The position numbers were made by a program, and so were the translations under genes. Below are positions 24,940 through 38,100 of a DNA stretch of 64,000 nt, one piece after another. Location: NCBI GenBank assembly GCA_964019165.1, contig OZ025287.1, forward strand, positions 4,780,844 to 4,844,843. Direction: 5' to 3'. Every line of letters begins with the position of its first letter. Position 1 is the first letter of the stretch. A model generated the notes under the pieces. The model made no database searches. It had not been told where the DNA came from and saw only the letters and a list, made by a program, of their open reading frames with translations. This DNA comes from Mastigias papua (lineage: Eukaryota > Cnidaria > Scyphozoa > Rhizostomeae > Mastigiidae).

Positions 24940-26975
24940 TTTAACTTTATTCTCTTATCATTGATGAGCATGCCCTAATTGTTGAAAAGCGTGTATCAAA
25001 CAAGTACGGTCCTTGGATTAACAAAGAACTTAAAGACTTAATGAGGACAAGAGATAAACTGAAAAATTCGGCAGTTGAAAGTAAGTTTGCAATTATATTG
25101 GAATCATACAGGCAAGTTCGCAACAGAGTCAATTTCGTGAATAAGCAACTTGAGAAGGAATATTATACAAGCAAGATTTCATCTTGTAAGGGCAATATAA
25201 AAGATTTGTGGAAGACTATCAATGAGCTTCTCAGTAAAAGATCCATGTCAAGCAATTTCAACATTCTTAAGGGCTCTGATTCTAAAATTATTCGTAAGAA
25301 AGACATTCCTGAGGAAATGAACAGTTATTTCAGCTCAATAGGCAAAAAACTTGCTGATAAAATCAGCACGGTATCTAATCCCCTTCCGTCAGGTAGCTTC
25401 ATTATTAATAAAAGTAACGCCAAATTTCAATTCAAGGCAATTCAAGTGCAAGAAATCAGGGATGCTCTGGCTAGAGTCAAAACTGCAAAAGGCTTCAGGG
25501 TTGATAACATCTCCAGCTTCTTTTTGAAGCTCGCCTTACTATATGTTGAAAATTCTCTGGCTCTTTTTTTTAATACGTCGATAGAAACAAGTACGTTTCC
25601 AGAGTCATGGGAAATAGCAAGGGTTACTCCTACTTTCAAAGATGGAGACCGAGCTGATAAGTTAAATTACCGGCCCATATCAGTATTACCAGTTATTGCA
25701 AGACTCTTTGAAAAACTTGCAGCAAATCAGTTGTACCAACATATGGCAGATAACGGAATACTGTCACCTGCACAACCTGGCTACAGGTGTCTTCAGTCTA
25801 CTGTCACCCATTTATTAAAAATATAAATGATTGGTACAGCGGTTTGGGCAAGGGCAAGCTTGTGGATCTTACTTTCATAGATCAGAAAAAAGCATTTGAT
25901 ACCGCTGACCATGCGATTCTTTGCAGAAAATTAGAAGAGCACTATGGTATTCAACAGCGGAGCCTTGAGTGGTTTGAATCTTACTTGTTTAACCGAAAAC
26001 AGTTCTGTAGGGTAAACGGGATCAATTCTAAAATAGAGAAGTTATAAGTAGGTGTGCCCCAAGGCACATGTTTAGGCCCCCTCCTTTTTCTTGTTTATAT
26101 AAATGATCTACCACATGCTGTCCAAAATTCGGCTGTATCCATCCATGTATGCTGATGACACGAGTCTATGTTACCAAACTTCGGATATAAATGAGCTTAA
26201 TGAAGCTATAAATAACGATCTCATGCAATTGGATACTTGGCTGAAAGGCAATATACTCTTCCTAAATGTTGCGAAAGCGAATTGTATGCTTATAGCAACT
26301 AAGCAGAAGCATTCCTACCTTAAAAATCAAAATGAAGATTTTCACTGAGCTAGAGGTGATCAAAATTAATAAATACTTTGGTGTAGTAATAGATAGCTCT
26401 CTTAACTGGAAAGAGAACATGTTCAGACTGTTTCTGCTAAGGTATCTGAAGCTAATGGCTTTATAAAGCATAGCAAAGCTTTCCTACCACAGGAATTGCT
26501 TAAGACCTTATACACAGGTATTGTGGAGCCACACAATTGTACATATTGAACAACTTATTACTGATTAATCTAAAATAATAGTTTTTAAGTCCCAAGCATG
26601 ACCTGGCTCCAAAATACCTTTGTGATCTCTTCATCTGAAACGCAAATAGCTCTTTGTATGTCCAGCGCAACACGGTGACTGATTTGACATTGCCCAAGAA
26701 GAAGTCATGTAACGGGCAAGGATGTTTCTCTTATCGTGGAGCAAAAAAGGTGGAACGACCTTACTGAAATGACTAGGCAGGCATTGTCCTTGTATTGCTT
26801 CAAGAAAAAAAATTAGGTTATTTAGTTTATTTCTTCTTATTGTCATTGATTTTTATAATTGTTTTATAATTAAGCTTTTGTACTGGGTTCTGTTATTTTA
26901 AGTGGAGGGACCCTTGGAAATCAGCTCCGGCTGAAGGGCCACCCTCCGTAATTGAAAAAATGAAAATGAAATGAA
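24940..26975 (+). pseudogene. 5'-truncated CR1-type LINE (linker, RT, 3' end)
   Basis: The frame begins in the endonuclease-RT linker (KYGPWINKELKDLMRTRDKL) and continues through the RT: DGDRADKLNYRPISVLPVIA, AQPGYRCLQSTV (the usual GFR... block), FIDQKKAFDTADHAIL, a stop just before VGVPQGTCLGPLLF, and YADDTSLCYQ with the catalytic Asp pair. The C-terminal part near 26400-26800 is shattered. The 3' end at 26900-26975 has a GGACCC...GGGCC stem and an A-rich ATGAAA tail, as CR1/L2 elements do. At least three frameshifts or stops are present. It is related to, but distinct from, the 12.9-kb copy. Confidence 0.85.
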
Positions 26976-27743
26976 GCACTAAGTCATCTGTTGGAACTCC
27001 AAGGACATCTTGCTCCCTCAGGTTACCACCTTGATACAGGCCTGTTTTATTATCAGTCGATATTTATCGTCATTCTATTCCTTTCTAATCTTTCAGATTA
27101 TTCTTTTTTGAAGCTTCATAATTTCATGACAATACTACTATATTTACAATCATAAACGCCTCTGTTGTAAGGTAGCGCATATAACTGGCTTGTCTGCATA
27201 TACAAAAATAATATTGAATACTGACACATGTAATCGTCTAATTTACTCAAATTTACAATATAGGGAAGATAGCAGAAAAATAACGCGAAAGTAAGAAGTA
27301 GTAAACACACAACAAGGACAGCTAAAGTTCATGTAGCCTCGGACCTGACCAAGATTTGTTTCGTCGACAGAAAATGCAATAAGTGAATCGTATGGCAATA
27401 CTTGATGCTTTCATACTGATTTGCTGTTGATGAGTATTATCAAAGTGCAAATCACAATATACCTAAGGTTGTGGGTAACAACTTGATGTTCAGCATAAGA
27501 ATGTCAGCTATGTTACATCATGGAAGCTGAAAAGATTAGGCAATCCCTTTCATCGTTGAAACTTCTCATGTGTATATTCAAATTACTAATGCAAATGCAA
27601 ATCTCTCTAATAATAGGTAATTTGTATCTGGCAGAAAAGGTTATACATATAGTCAATAAAACCACAAAGTTAAAACAAAAACAAAACAAAATAATTCCGC
27701 AGTACAAGTCTATATATTGAGGTCACATGTATCTATATATTTG

Positions 27744-27827
27744 GAGTGAATCCAAGGGGAATGAGAAATCAGTCCGACTAAGCGAAAGTCCGATTTATCC
27801 AGGGTACGACTTAACTGGATTTAACTG
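27744..27827. mobile_element. Pogo-like MITE fragment (same family as 2328-2504)
   Basis: Reverse complement of the first ~80 bp of the 2.3-kb MITE, ending in CTGGATTTAACTG. The other half is missing. Confidence 0.6.
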
Positions 27828-27844
27828 AATAGTGTATGAACGTA

Positions 27845-29510
27845 CTAAAGCACAAGCTGAAGTTACTCATCTCTTATATTATGGAGACTATCATTAACAA
27901 ACAACTGCTTGCTTTTCTTGAAACAAACAACCTTCTTTCTGATCACCAGTATGGCTTTCGACAAATCAGATCTACTGGTGACCTTCTAGCTTATTCTGTT
28001 CATGTTTGTTCCACTGCTCTACAACTCTATGATGAGAGCAGAGTGATTTCCCTTGATATCTCCAAAGCCTTTGATTGTGTCTGGCACAAAGGTCTCCTTG
28101 TTAAACTACCAATGTTTGGTCTGCACCACACTCTCATTAAATGGATGGCTTCCTCTCTGAACCTCATTCTATCAACTCTGGTGTACCTCAGGGCTCTGTT
28201 GTCTCGCTTGTTTTATTTATACTCTTCCAAAATGATCTATTCTCCAGTCCGGAATAGAACAAGTGCCAATAAATGGAGGGGGGGGTTGTAAAAAAGTCTA
28301 AACGTTAAGAAGTTAATAAATGGAAGCTTGCAATAAGTGGGGGGTTGTAAAATGCCTACGATGAATGTCTATGGGGTGGACTGTTTTAGATGTGGTTGAA
28401 GAGAAGACCAGCATGTACATCGGATAACAAATCTCTGCGCTTTGAAAAATGCCTTATTGCCTTTCTTACATATTATAACATATTAAAAATGGTGTCCAAC
28501 GTCTTCGTTCACTATTTCTTCATCATCTGCGAAACTTTCAGCTACGTCATTAGTGCATATGACTGCAATTAATCATTTCATGCAAACCTTATGTCACTAC
28601 AACAAACAGTGACCATGAGTTTCTTTCATCGGACTATTCTGGTTCTGGTTAGGAAAATATGCTCTTGGGTCAAAATTAGTGAGCGGGGGTTACAATAAGA
28701 ATGTCCTGGTATGCATTTTTTGAAAAAATAAATAGTCAAAGGGGAATGTCTATTCCGAACATGGATAGTCCTTTCCTCTAAATCTTCCAACATTTACTCT
28801 ATCGCTAATGAAACTTATCTATGTTCACCTTTTGCATCTAGTCCACGACACCTTTCCTACTCTAATGTTTCACCATATCGTAATACCTCAGCTTCACTTC
28901 TTACAAACGACTTGTCAACTATAGAAAGTGGGGGTAATGATAGCCTTGTTAAGTTCAGTCAAGAAAAGATGATACAGGTTGCAATTTCACTTAAACGTCA
29001 CCAAGATCCCCCCCCCTGTATTCATGAGCGGTCATGAACTGGACATTTCATCTTCTCTCACTCAGCTCGGTCTTTCAGTATCATCTAATATCACTTGGAA
29101 ACCCCAAGTCCACTCCACTGCTAAACATGCATCTCAGAAACTTGGCTTCCTTTTCAGAGCCTGTTGGTGTTCTCTCCTTCTCAGCTGTAGACTATATGCA
29201 AATCTCAGATTCGTCCTTCTCTGAAGTACTGCTCCCATGTTTGGGATGGTGCTCCTAAATCTTCTCTGCATGTTCTTGACAAAGTCCAGTCCAGAGATAT
29301 CCGTCTCATCAACAATCCAAACCTCTCCAAATCTCTCCAATCATTGTTGTCTGGTTCCAGATCTTTCCATCGATATTAACATTGCTCACTGGAAATCGAG
29401 AATATTATTCCAGATGCACTGAGTAATGTTCAACCTACCAGAAGCTCTACTCAAGCACACCTTTCCAAGCCATGCTGTATGCCAAAATACTTCTGGAAAC
29501 AAAGGCAAGG
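27845..29510 (+). pseudogene. Jockey-like LINE, RT and C-terminal part, interrupted
   Basis: 27890-28250 encodes LLSDHQYGFRQIRSTGDLLA, then VISLDISKAFDCVWHKGLL and, after an internal deletion, the frame continues with INSGVPQGSVVSLVLFILF. At 28250 an unrelated ~0.5-kb segment intervenes. The element resumes at about 28758 with SIANETYLCSPF, ISLKRHQDPPP, QIRPSLKYCSHVWDG and DKVQSRDIRLINNPNLSKSL. 'SKAFDxVWHxGLL' and 'YCSHVWGGAP' are characteristic of Jockey-type RTs. Multiple frameshifts make it dead, and the catalytic YADD region is lost in the interruption. Confidence 0.8.
28250..28757. mobile_element. Probable insertion inside the Jockey-like LINE
   Basis: The segment separating the two LINE parts starts CGGAATAGA and ends TCTATTCCG, a 9-bp inverted match exactly at the two breakpoints. 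No transposase frame and no obvious target duplication are visible. Confidence 0.4.
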
Positions 29511-31154
29511 TATGCGATGAAGTGCTAAATTTTTACAATCATTGAGGTATATACAGTAACAACCTACATGTACAATTAAGACAATGAACAGACTATTATT
29601 TTCATCGGATATGCCTTGTAATGTTTTCCAAGTCATACAAATTTACCATGCAAGCGATGCAAATTATGAAGCATTAATATTATGAGAATTTCGGAACTTT
29701 CATTTATTCACGAACACTATATTATGCATCAAAGCAGCCGCTAGCTTTTTGCAACAATGTACTGGCTGAGATTTATGATTCTTGTTTTAAAATCATGACA
29801 CTATTGCAGTTTAAAGATTATGTCATCAGTCAACGAATTAACTGATGGAAAGTGAAGAAAAATGCGACTCACCTGAAGCAAAAAGTTGTTTTGTAGCAAA
29901 ATGTAAGGGCTGGTTGTGAATGAATGATGGTAGAAGGTTCTATTCACGAATTTGAAGGTTCTATTCACGAAGTTTAGGGCCACTATAGTTGACAATATCT
30001 TAAGTGCAGAGAGCAAAGATGGGAGGGCACAAATCTTCTTTGCTTCTCTAATGAAATGCTGAGAACAAATAAGCCCCGAGTCTTGTAGGAAAGCTATTCA
30101 GCAGATGCTTGATGAAGTTATAGCAAAACTGCAGGGGATAGTTAACCTACACTCAAATCTGTTTCATAAAAGTTAACTGTCAAGCAATTGCGAGCGTTGG
30201 AGCTAAATTTCATTGGCTCAAAAAATCTTCATTGGAAGAACTAACTAATGCATTGCAGAAAAACACGATGAGCTACTATCACAAACACCAGCCTTTTAAA
30301 GAAAAGGACTAGTTCAATAGCAGAGCAAGGTTTCGAGACAAAGAGACAGAAAAATTCCTCAACCAAAAATGCAATAAAGTCAATAAAAGAATGGCAAGCG
30401 AGATTTCAAAACAAAGTAACATAGGTTGTGCGTTTACTCACAAGTGGTATTCTCACATTGGATGAAGTCAACAAAAGAGAAGGCAGCTTCATTAGGCAGA
30501 TATTAAGCTACCAGCTGGTTGTAAGATTCCATTCTTAGGCAATGATATGGCTTACAGAGAATGGCTACCTTTCCTCAGATGCTTGCAAATCAAATTACAC
30601 AGTAGCACTCAGCTCCACAAAGCAAAGGAAATGCCAAATGCAAGAAAAAGAAAATTTGCAGCCAAAAGATGTCAAAAAGCTTAGTTGATTGCTTTCATAC
30701 TGGAGAAAAACTTGCTACAGGTGTTAGCACTGTAGTAGAATCATCAGGCGATGACTGACGCTTAAACTATTTGACTAGTTGAATTACTCATAAAGGTTTT
30801 ATAATATATAAATAATATCTTTTCATACCCCCTCCATTCTTTTGCGAATTGTTTGAAACCCTCCTCAAAATCGTATGTTTGCTACATATCTCTCTCAAAA
30901 AACCCTCACCCCCCATGACAGATACTTTTAAATGACCACTCCCTTATCTCCCTATCTACAAAAATTTCCTTGAAGTAATGCCGTCGGACAACAATAACAA
31001 CAGCAATAACAACAACAACAACAACTCCAGAAAAGTTAGGCCTTTCCAGAAGCAGGCAGATTTCTGTTCTGAACTTTGATTTTCTATTGGTTCAATACGA
31101 GAGAGAGCATATTTTATAAATGGATTGTATAAGTAAGTGCAACAGCTACTAAGC
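29511..31154. other. No gene recognised
   Basis: The stretch 30200-30700 has coding-like composition in scattered frames, for example GILTLDEVNKREGSFIRQIL, but I do not recognise it and stops interrupt it. It is probably an old mobile-element relic. The BORCS5 5' UTR lies at the right end. Confidence 0.35.
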
Positions 31155-31784
31155 ATGGGGCAGGAACAAAGCCTTGCTGACCAAAGAACTGTTAGAGCTG
31201 ACGGTAAACATCCTGGCACTGGAGGAACTTTGGAGGGCGCAACAGCTTCTAGTAGCGTAAACAAACAGAAAGCAAAACTAGAAGACATTATTGTTGTTAG
31301 AGATATGCCAGACGCCTCAAAGGAAGTGGTTGATCTAACTCTTGCGAAACTTAGAAAATTGCGAATTACCTATCCGGTAATCAAGAATGTTAGTGGTGTC
31401 CCAATTGAAGGCATTGATTTGATACCGGGCCTTAGTGGGGATCCGGTGACAGAAATGCTTCTGCGGTACCAATACCATTTGACAGAGTGTGCCGAAGCAG
31501 TAGCTTTTGATCAGAATGCATTATCAAAGAGACTTAAAGAAGTGGAAGTATTTAGTACATCAATATTAAAAACTGCAATCGACAGGCAAAAACATATGGA
31601 TCAGTCGCTAGGAAGCATTCAGAAATTTTTTGAAATCGACTCATTGCTTGAGAGAATAGGCAAAAATATGGATAAAACGATAGACTTAATGCAGAGCTTG
31701 AATGCATTACTTCCTGAAGATGAAAGACTTCCTCCAGAGGAACTTGATGTGAGAAACCAGGGTAAAAGTCTTCTTTTGAATTGA
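31155..31784 (+). CDS. BORCS5: BORC complex subunit 5, single coding exon
   Basis: BORCS5 is the myristoylated subunit of BORC, the eight-protein complex on the cytosolic lysosome surface that recruits ARL8 and so promotes kinesin-driven movement of lysosomes outward. The 209-aa frame (human 196 aa) begins MGQEQS, a good N-myristoylation signal with Gly2 and Ser6, so I start at 31155. Diagnostic segments are KLEDIIVVRDMP, LIPGLSGDPVTEMLLRYQYH, the family signature CAEAVAFDQNALSKRLKEVE near residues 114-133, and LMQSLNALLPEDERLPPEEL near the C-terminus. The middle and C-terminal half are predicted helical and coiled. There is no intron or frame lesion, whereas vertebrate orthologues are split into several exons. 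I see no flanking poly(A) tract or target duplication that would mark a retrocopy. The next gene downstream is MICAL, 19.5 kb away, with only transposons between. Confidence 0.92.
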   Translation: MGQEQSLADQRTVRADGKHPGTGGTLEGATASSSVNKQKAKLEDIIVVRDMPDASKEVVDLTLAKLRKLRITYPVIKNVSGVPIEGIDLIPGLSGDPVTEMLLRYQYHLTECAEAVAFDQNALSKRLKEVEVFSTSILKTAIDRQKHMDQSLGSIQKFFEIDSLLERIGKNMDKTIDLMQSLNALLPEDERLPPEELDVRNQGKSLLLN

Positions 31785-33253
31785 TCATAAACCTTTTGCA
31801 TAGCAGTAAATACGTCTGTTTGTAGATGGTTTAAAATAAGTTTTGGATGACGTTAGTGGGTATCAGTTTTCCTGTACTGTGTTAAGTGCCCATTTTGCAA
31901 TAATTCTTTACTTATAGATGGCCAAGTAAGTTGCAGAGCTTTTGCTGACAATATTGCCTGAAGCATGATAGCTGCACACATGAGATTGTCATATTTCAAA
32001 ATCACTTGTACACTCAGAGGTATGTGTGTACACTCATTGCATCCATATATGCTTGTGTACATGCACAGTACGGTGCCTATGCACTACTCTTAAGTCCCAA
32101 AAAAAGAAGGATGGCTGGAATAGTAGGGGTAGTTGGAAATTTGCTAAAAACCCAATAATTGGGGGGGGGGGTGGAATAAATGGGGTCAAGTGAAAAGTGT
32201 CTCTAAGTATAATAGCTATGGATGTTTTTCACAAGCTGTTTTAACTGTAAACAAAGCAGAAAACACATTTTTCTCATGTCTTCCCCAGATTTTTCACCTC
32301 ATATATCAAATGTGTGGCTAAATTTTGCTGGATTTTCTACATAATGTGAATCCTGTAATCAGGTCAAACCACTGTACTTTGTTCATTGAAAATAAGTTGC
32401 AGCAATATGATGCCCCTTACTGCATGTATCTTAGAAGCCATTCCTCACAAAAGATGTAATCAATTGTAACAAATTTGATTTCACTTATTATTCTTACACA
32501 AAGAAACCCTCCAGCAACAGAATATTTAAACAAATTTACAAATAGAAGTGTACTAATAAGAAGCCTTATACAAGCCAATTACCTGTTCTTCCAAATGGTG
32601 TGTGTTTTTGCTCTGTAGATGTGTGTGTTTTAAGTAGTATTAGCCACAGCCTAGTGTTTGTAACTCATGAATTTCAGAAGCAGTATCATTCCATACTTTG
32701 TGTTCTTAATATTGCAAGCACTTGAGAGGGATGTGTGCCCCTTCTTATGGTGGAGATAACACCATACAGCATTCCAACATAGGGGTGTATCCATACTTTA
32801 GAGATTGGGAGATTTGGGGGGTGTCAACAAATTTTTGCCTGGATTTTCTTAACCTGTTATATTTGCAACTTCAATTCAAATCAATGAAAATTTAAATGTA
32901 GGAGATTTATTCACATGTTTTAACTCAAAATAGCTAATTCCAGTTATTTGATTTTTATTGATACCATCATTCAATGTTTTTCTGGAGAGGCTCTTTTTTT
33001 AAACTTAAACTATTTTTGAAGAAGAGAGATCAAGACTCCTTCCAGAAAAGATGAAAAACTACTACTTTTACACCGCAACAATGGGAAAATTTGAAGGCTT
33101 TTTTGTTTGTTTAAAATAGTAAATTGTTTTGAATGTTGTTTCTCCTACTTCTGTTTAGTATGTTTTCAAAAATCCAGTGAAATCCAGCAAATATCTTTTG
33201 AAAGACAGAATGCCACAATTTTGGGAAAATTGAGAAATCCAACTAGATTTTGT
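31785..33253. other. 3' flank of BORCS5; no gene recognised
   Basis: AT-rich DNA with a G-run at 32161-32170. I see nothing else supportable. Confidence 0.35.
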
Positions 33254-34677
33254 GGCAAATCAGACTTTGGTACACCCCTACATATGCCTTAGATCTTTCA
33301 TAACAGCTTGAGACAAAGATGGTGTATGCCATGCCACACCAAAGTATGCCTTACATTTTGAATGATATCTAAGACTGAAGAGTATTTGGAGGAAGGGAAG
33401 TGAGCTAGCAATGTTGAAAAATACAAATAATATGATAAACACCAAAGCAAATTTTGGTTTATGTTTTCTTTCTGAAAGATTATCAAGTTATGAACTCATC
33501 CCAGCTGAACATTATATTTCTCAAATAAGAAGTGTGAAGAAATTGCTGAGGTCAGTTTGCTAGAACTCTCGTGACATTTTAGGTGATACTATTGCGTCTA
33601 TGAAGTTGGTTGACTTACAAAATTTTGCTACATTTTATTGCTTTTTATTGAGTTTGAAAGGGCTTCACCAAAGGTTATTGGTACAAACAAAAGGAGCAGC
33701 AGACTTCAGTCAGGTACTCAGTGATGTTTAACGATTTATGATAGCCTTTCCTGTTATCATAATAAAACGTGATTTTTAGCTCCTATTTGTAAGATAGCTC
33801 TTTCATTTCAATCGCTACCACCTTGATATAGAACTCTTTATAGTGTTTGGTTACATGTTGTTAAAGTCAAAATTTTTCACTAAAAAGTATGTTGAATGGC
33901 TGAAGAAGCTTTGCAGTGTATTTTAGCAGCTCTGCACGCAGATTGATCAAAAAGCCGTTGAGTTGCATGACACATCTCTGGTTGCCTATTCAGTGGTTAT
34001 ATACTAAAAGAAGTACATATATTCAAAACAACTGATTGTACAACTTTGAGGAAGCACCCCTTCTCTTCAACATCCCCAAAATTCATTGCCTTAAATAAAT
34101 CTCACCTCTATTATGATAAAATGTATCTATGTATCCCTGTCTTTGAGTGTTTCCATTACAAAACACTAATTCTTTGAACTGGGGATTGTCACATGTGAAA
34201 ATGTGGAGAATAAAAATAACACATTGGAATGTCTCAGTGCCAATGATTTACTATTGGTGGCTGAAACGACATTCTGTAAAAAGACAAAATGCTAAAGGGG
34301 TGGGCTTCACATTTGCAAGAAAACATTTCAAGAGAGGAAATTGAAAAGGAACCATTTCAGATATCTAAAGAAGGCATTTGAGAAGCAGCCTCTTGCTTCA
34401 ATGTTACTGAGGAATATAATGTTCAGCTGGGATGAGTTCATAACTTGATAATCTTTCAGAAAGAAAACATAAACCAAAATTTGCTTTGGTGTTTATCATA
34501 TTATTTGTATTTTTCAACATTGCTAGCTAACTTCCCTTCCTCCAAATACTCTTCAGTCTTAGATATCATTCAAAATGTAAGGCATACTTTGGTGTGGCAT
34601 GGCATACACCATCTTTGTCTCAAGCTGTTATGAAAGATCTAAGGCATATGTAGGGGTGTGCCAAAGTCTGGTTTGCC
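33254..34677. mobile_element. Foldback element with 270-bp terminal inverted repeats
   Basis: Arms 33254-33523 and 34408-34677 are inverted copies of equal length (270 bp) with only a few differences. They begin GGCAAATCAGACTTTGG and GGCAAACCAGACTTTGG. The 884-bp spacer has no recognisable protein; a 65-codon frame at 34147-34344 is unlike anything I know. Long near-identical arms around a short spacer fit a foldback or long-TIR DNA transposon that has lost its transposase. I could not identify a target duplication. Confidence 0.75.
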
Positions 34678-34935
34678 GAAAGTGTCCACATACATTTTGA
34701 ACGACAGTGTAGACATATAAATTACAACGGCAAATATGTTTTGTTGAGGGACAATCTCACATTGAGTTCTTATAGCAATGAATACGTGTGAACTATTGTG
34801 TAGTAACTTGATTCTTATGTATACGCCAAATGCATCATATTTGCAATGATTCTCTACTTTCTTGATTCCCTGTGATTATTAAAAATGGCATCCAGGAGCA
34901 CGTTTACTATTTCTGTCTGCTAAACTCACACTCTA

Positions 34936-34940
34936 CATAT
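34936..34940. repeat. Target site duplication CATAT (left)
   Basis: CATAT immediately before the 5' LTR is repeated immediately after the 3' LTR (39468-39472), the 5-bp duplication expected of a Ty3/Gypsy integrase. Confidence 0.85.
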
Positions 34941-35126
34941 TGTTATAATTTGTTTTGTTACTTTTATTTTGTTCCTTGTACCCCTGTGGGAGAATTCCCG
35001 CCACAGGAATATATTGCGTTTAGTTTTGTCTGAAGATTGATTTTTTTCTAAATTAACACATGGATATGTTGTGATTATATCTTGGTGTTTATCTCCAAAC
35101 ACACACATATAGAAGATATTATAACA
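34941..35126 (+). repeat. 5' LTR of Ty3/Gypsy element
   Basis: 186 bp, begins TGTTATAATTTG and ends TATTATAACA (TG...CA). By eye it is identical to the 3' LTR over its full length. Confidence 0.95.
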
Positions 35127-35140
35127 TGGTGTCAGGTGTG
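35127..35140 (+). other. Putative tRNA primer-binding site
   Basis: TGGTGTCAGGTGTG directly abuts the 5' LTR. A leading TGG complements the CCA end of a tRNA. I cannot name the tRNA with certainty. Confidence 0.6.
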
Positions 35141-35189
35141 TTTTTGGATACGGAGCTACGATTGTTGAGGCACTAACCACGACAACAAG

Positions 35190-38100
35190 ATGGCGGAAAA
35201 GGAGTCATTTAGCAAACCGGGGCCGCTGATTTTTGATGCCCATGCAGCTGATAACTGGCGAAAATTTCGTATGAGGTTTGAGATTTACCTAGTAGCATCA
35301 GAGAAAGATGAAAAGCCTGATAAATTGAAAGTAAACCTTCTACTAAACTGCGCTGGAAGTGAAGCTATAGAGGAATTTAGCCATTTTGAGTATTCGGAGG
35401 ACGAGAGCCCGGAAAATTATGAAGATGTGTGCCATAAATTTGAGCAATTATGTCAAGGTGCAAGAAATGTAATATATGAGCGGTTTGTATTCAATAGACG
35501 TAGCCAACAAGAAGGTGAAAGAATTGATAATTTTGTTAGTGATTTGAAGCGTCTCTCGTTAACATGCGAGTTTGGAGCCATCAAAGATTCTTTGATTCGA
35601 GACCGGATTGTGGGAGGTGTATTATCAAATGAATTGAGAGGGGAACTGCTCAAGAAGCCTGACCTTACACTTCAATGTGCACATGATTATTGCCGCACCT
35701 ATGAGGCTGCTGAATTACAGAAGTTCAAATTTTCACAAGCAAATGAGCCAGGGATCCATGGGACTATCCACAATATTGAAAGACAACGAAAAGGGCCAAC
35801 GAAACGATGCAAATTCTGTGGTTATCAACATATGTTCACAAAGCCAAGTATATGCCCTGCCTTTAAGAAGAAATGTCTAACCTGTAACAAGGAGGGGCAT
35901 TTTGCGAAAATGTGTCCAAATAAAGGAAAAAGAGAATCTAACATCAATGCAGTTGAGCAGGAACTGACCAGCAGTGATCTAGACCAAGAAGAGAAGGTTA
36001 CCTCACATCTGTACTTTGGTTCTGTTGAGGTGGCAAGCATTATCAACCAACCTTCTGGTGTTAAAAAGAACTTGATATCTCTGAAGGTAGCTCAAAAAAC
36101 GGTTAAGTTTAAAGCAGACACTGGAGCAGAAGCCACTGTCATCCCTTATGATATTTACAAGAGTATCACTACCAAACCACTTCAAAAGATTTATCAACCC
36201 CTCAAAGGCTGGCTTGCCAGGAAACCAGTGCACCCAGTTGGTTGTGTAAAGCTCCCTGTACAATACAGACAACGCAAAATGGATTTGCTGTTTCTCGTAG
36301 TCCACGGAGATTTCACCCCTCTTCTTAGCTGTAACGCATGTCTTGATTTGGAAGTCCTGCAGTTTATGAATCTCGGAATACTTGAAGTACCACAACCCAT
36401 CCCCAGTGAGAAGCACAAGGACAAGATACTTAAAAATGGATTGTTTGATAACGATAATGTACTTTCACAATACCGTGACTGTTTCAGCTTAAAACCAGGG
36501 ACGTTGCCAATAAAAGTTCACTTGGAAATAGACCAGTCTATTCCTGCGGTTGTCCACCCACCAAGGAAAATTCCTGTTGCACTTCTAGAACCTACAAAAC
36601 AGAAACTGAGTGAAATGGAGACTGATGGGATAATTGTCAAAGAAGATGAACACACACCGTGGGTTTCTTCCATGGTTGTTGTTGACAAACGGAAAGAGAC
36701 AACTCGTGATAACCCACCCACTAAAGACAGTATAAGGATCTGCATTGATCCAAGGGATTTGAACAGAGCCCTCAAAAGACCACATTACCCCATGGTTACC
36801 GTTGAACAGGTGGCTGACCGACTGGCTGGGGATTCAGTATTTACTACACTGGACGCTAGTAGTGGCTACTGGCAATTACCTGTAGATGAAGAAAGCTCTA
36901 AGCTGCTGACTTTCAATACTCCTTGGGGCCGATATAGATTTACCAGACTCCCATTTGGTATCTCATCAGCCCCAGAGTTGTACCAGCGTGAAATGGACAA
37001 GTTGTTTGCTAATCTACCAGTTGAAATTATTGTGGACGATTTTCTCATTCATGGAAAGGATGAAAATGATATCAATGAGAAAATGATTGCAGTGCTTGAA
37101 AGGAGCAGAGAAGTGGGACTGAAATTTAATCCACAAAAAGTGAAACTACGTGTTCAACAAGTGACGTATGTTGGTCATGTTTTCACATCAGAGGGACTCA
37201 AACCAGACCCAGAGAAAGTGCGAGCAATTCAAGACATGCCACCACCATCAGACAAGAATGGTGTGCTCCGATTTCTTGGAACAATTAACTACCTTGATAA
37301 ATTTATTGAACATAAAGCTGACTTACAAGGACCCATCTCGCAACTGACTCAAAAATCTGCTGAATTTACATGGGAGGCACCACAGCAAGAAGCTTTTGAC
37401 AAACTAAAAGCTGTCATTACTAAGGCACCAGTGTTGGCGTATTTTGATAATGACAAACCCACTGTGTTGAATGTTGATGCAAGTGGCACAGGACTTGGTG
37501 CTGTGATACTCCAAGATGGCAAGCCAATTGCATTCAGCTCTAAAACTCTGTCATCATGTGAACAGAGATATGCTAACATAGAAAGAGAACTATTAGCTAT
37601 CCTTTGGGGTGCACAGAAATTTCACACATATGTATATGGACGAAAGGTACTTGTAGAGACTGATCATAAGCCATTGGAAGCTATATTCAAAAAACCACTC
37701 AATGAGTGTCCACCAAGGCTGCAGAGAATGCTTCTAAAATTGACCAAGTATGATCTCCAAGTTAAGTATGTTCCAGGAAAGCAGCAACTAATCTCTGATT
37801 GTTTGAGTCGAGCACCACTCAGTGATACTGTGCCCATGAGTGATCCTGAAGATGTAATTGGGATCAATTTAGTTGACAATTTAGAGATAGAAAGCAACAC
37901 CTTGAAGAGATTTAAAGATGCAACCAGCACAGATATCACATCACAAGTTGTAATGGATTATGTACTTCAGGGATGGCCTTCAGATAAAGATCATGTGGAC
38001 GAGTGTGCCAGAGAGTATTGGAACTATAAGGAGGAGTTAAGTGTTGAGGATGGACTATTGTTCAAATCTGACAGGCTTGTAGTTCCAAAGTCCTTGAGGC

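Noticed and set aside
30200..30720. Scattered coding-like peptides, e.g. LTLDEVNKREGSFIRQIL
   Set aside because: Frames are interrupted and I recognise no family; left as unannotated relic.
35825..36424. Minus-strand frames opposite Gag-Pol
   Set aside because: Shadows of a strongly supported plus-strand frame.
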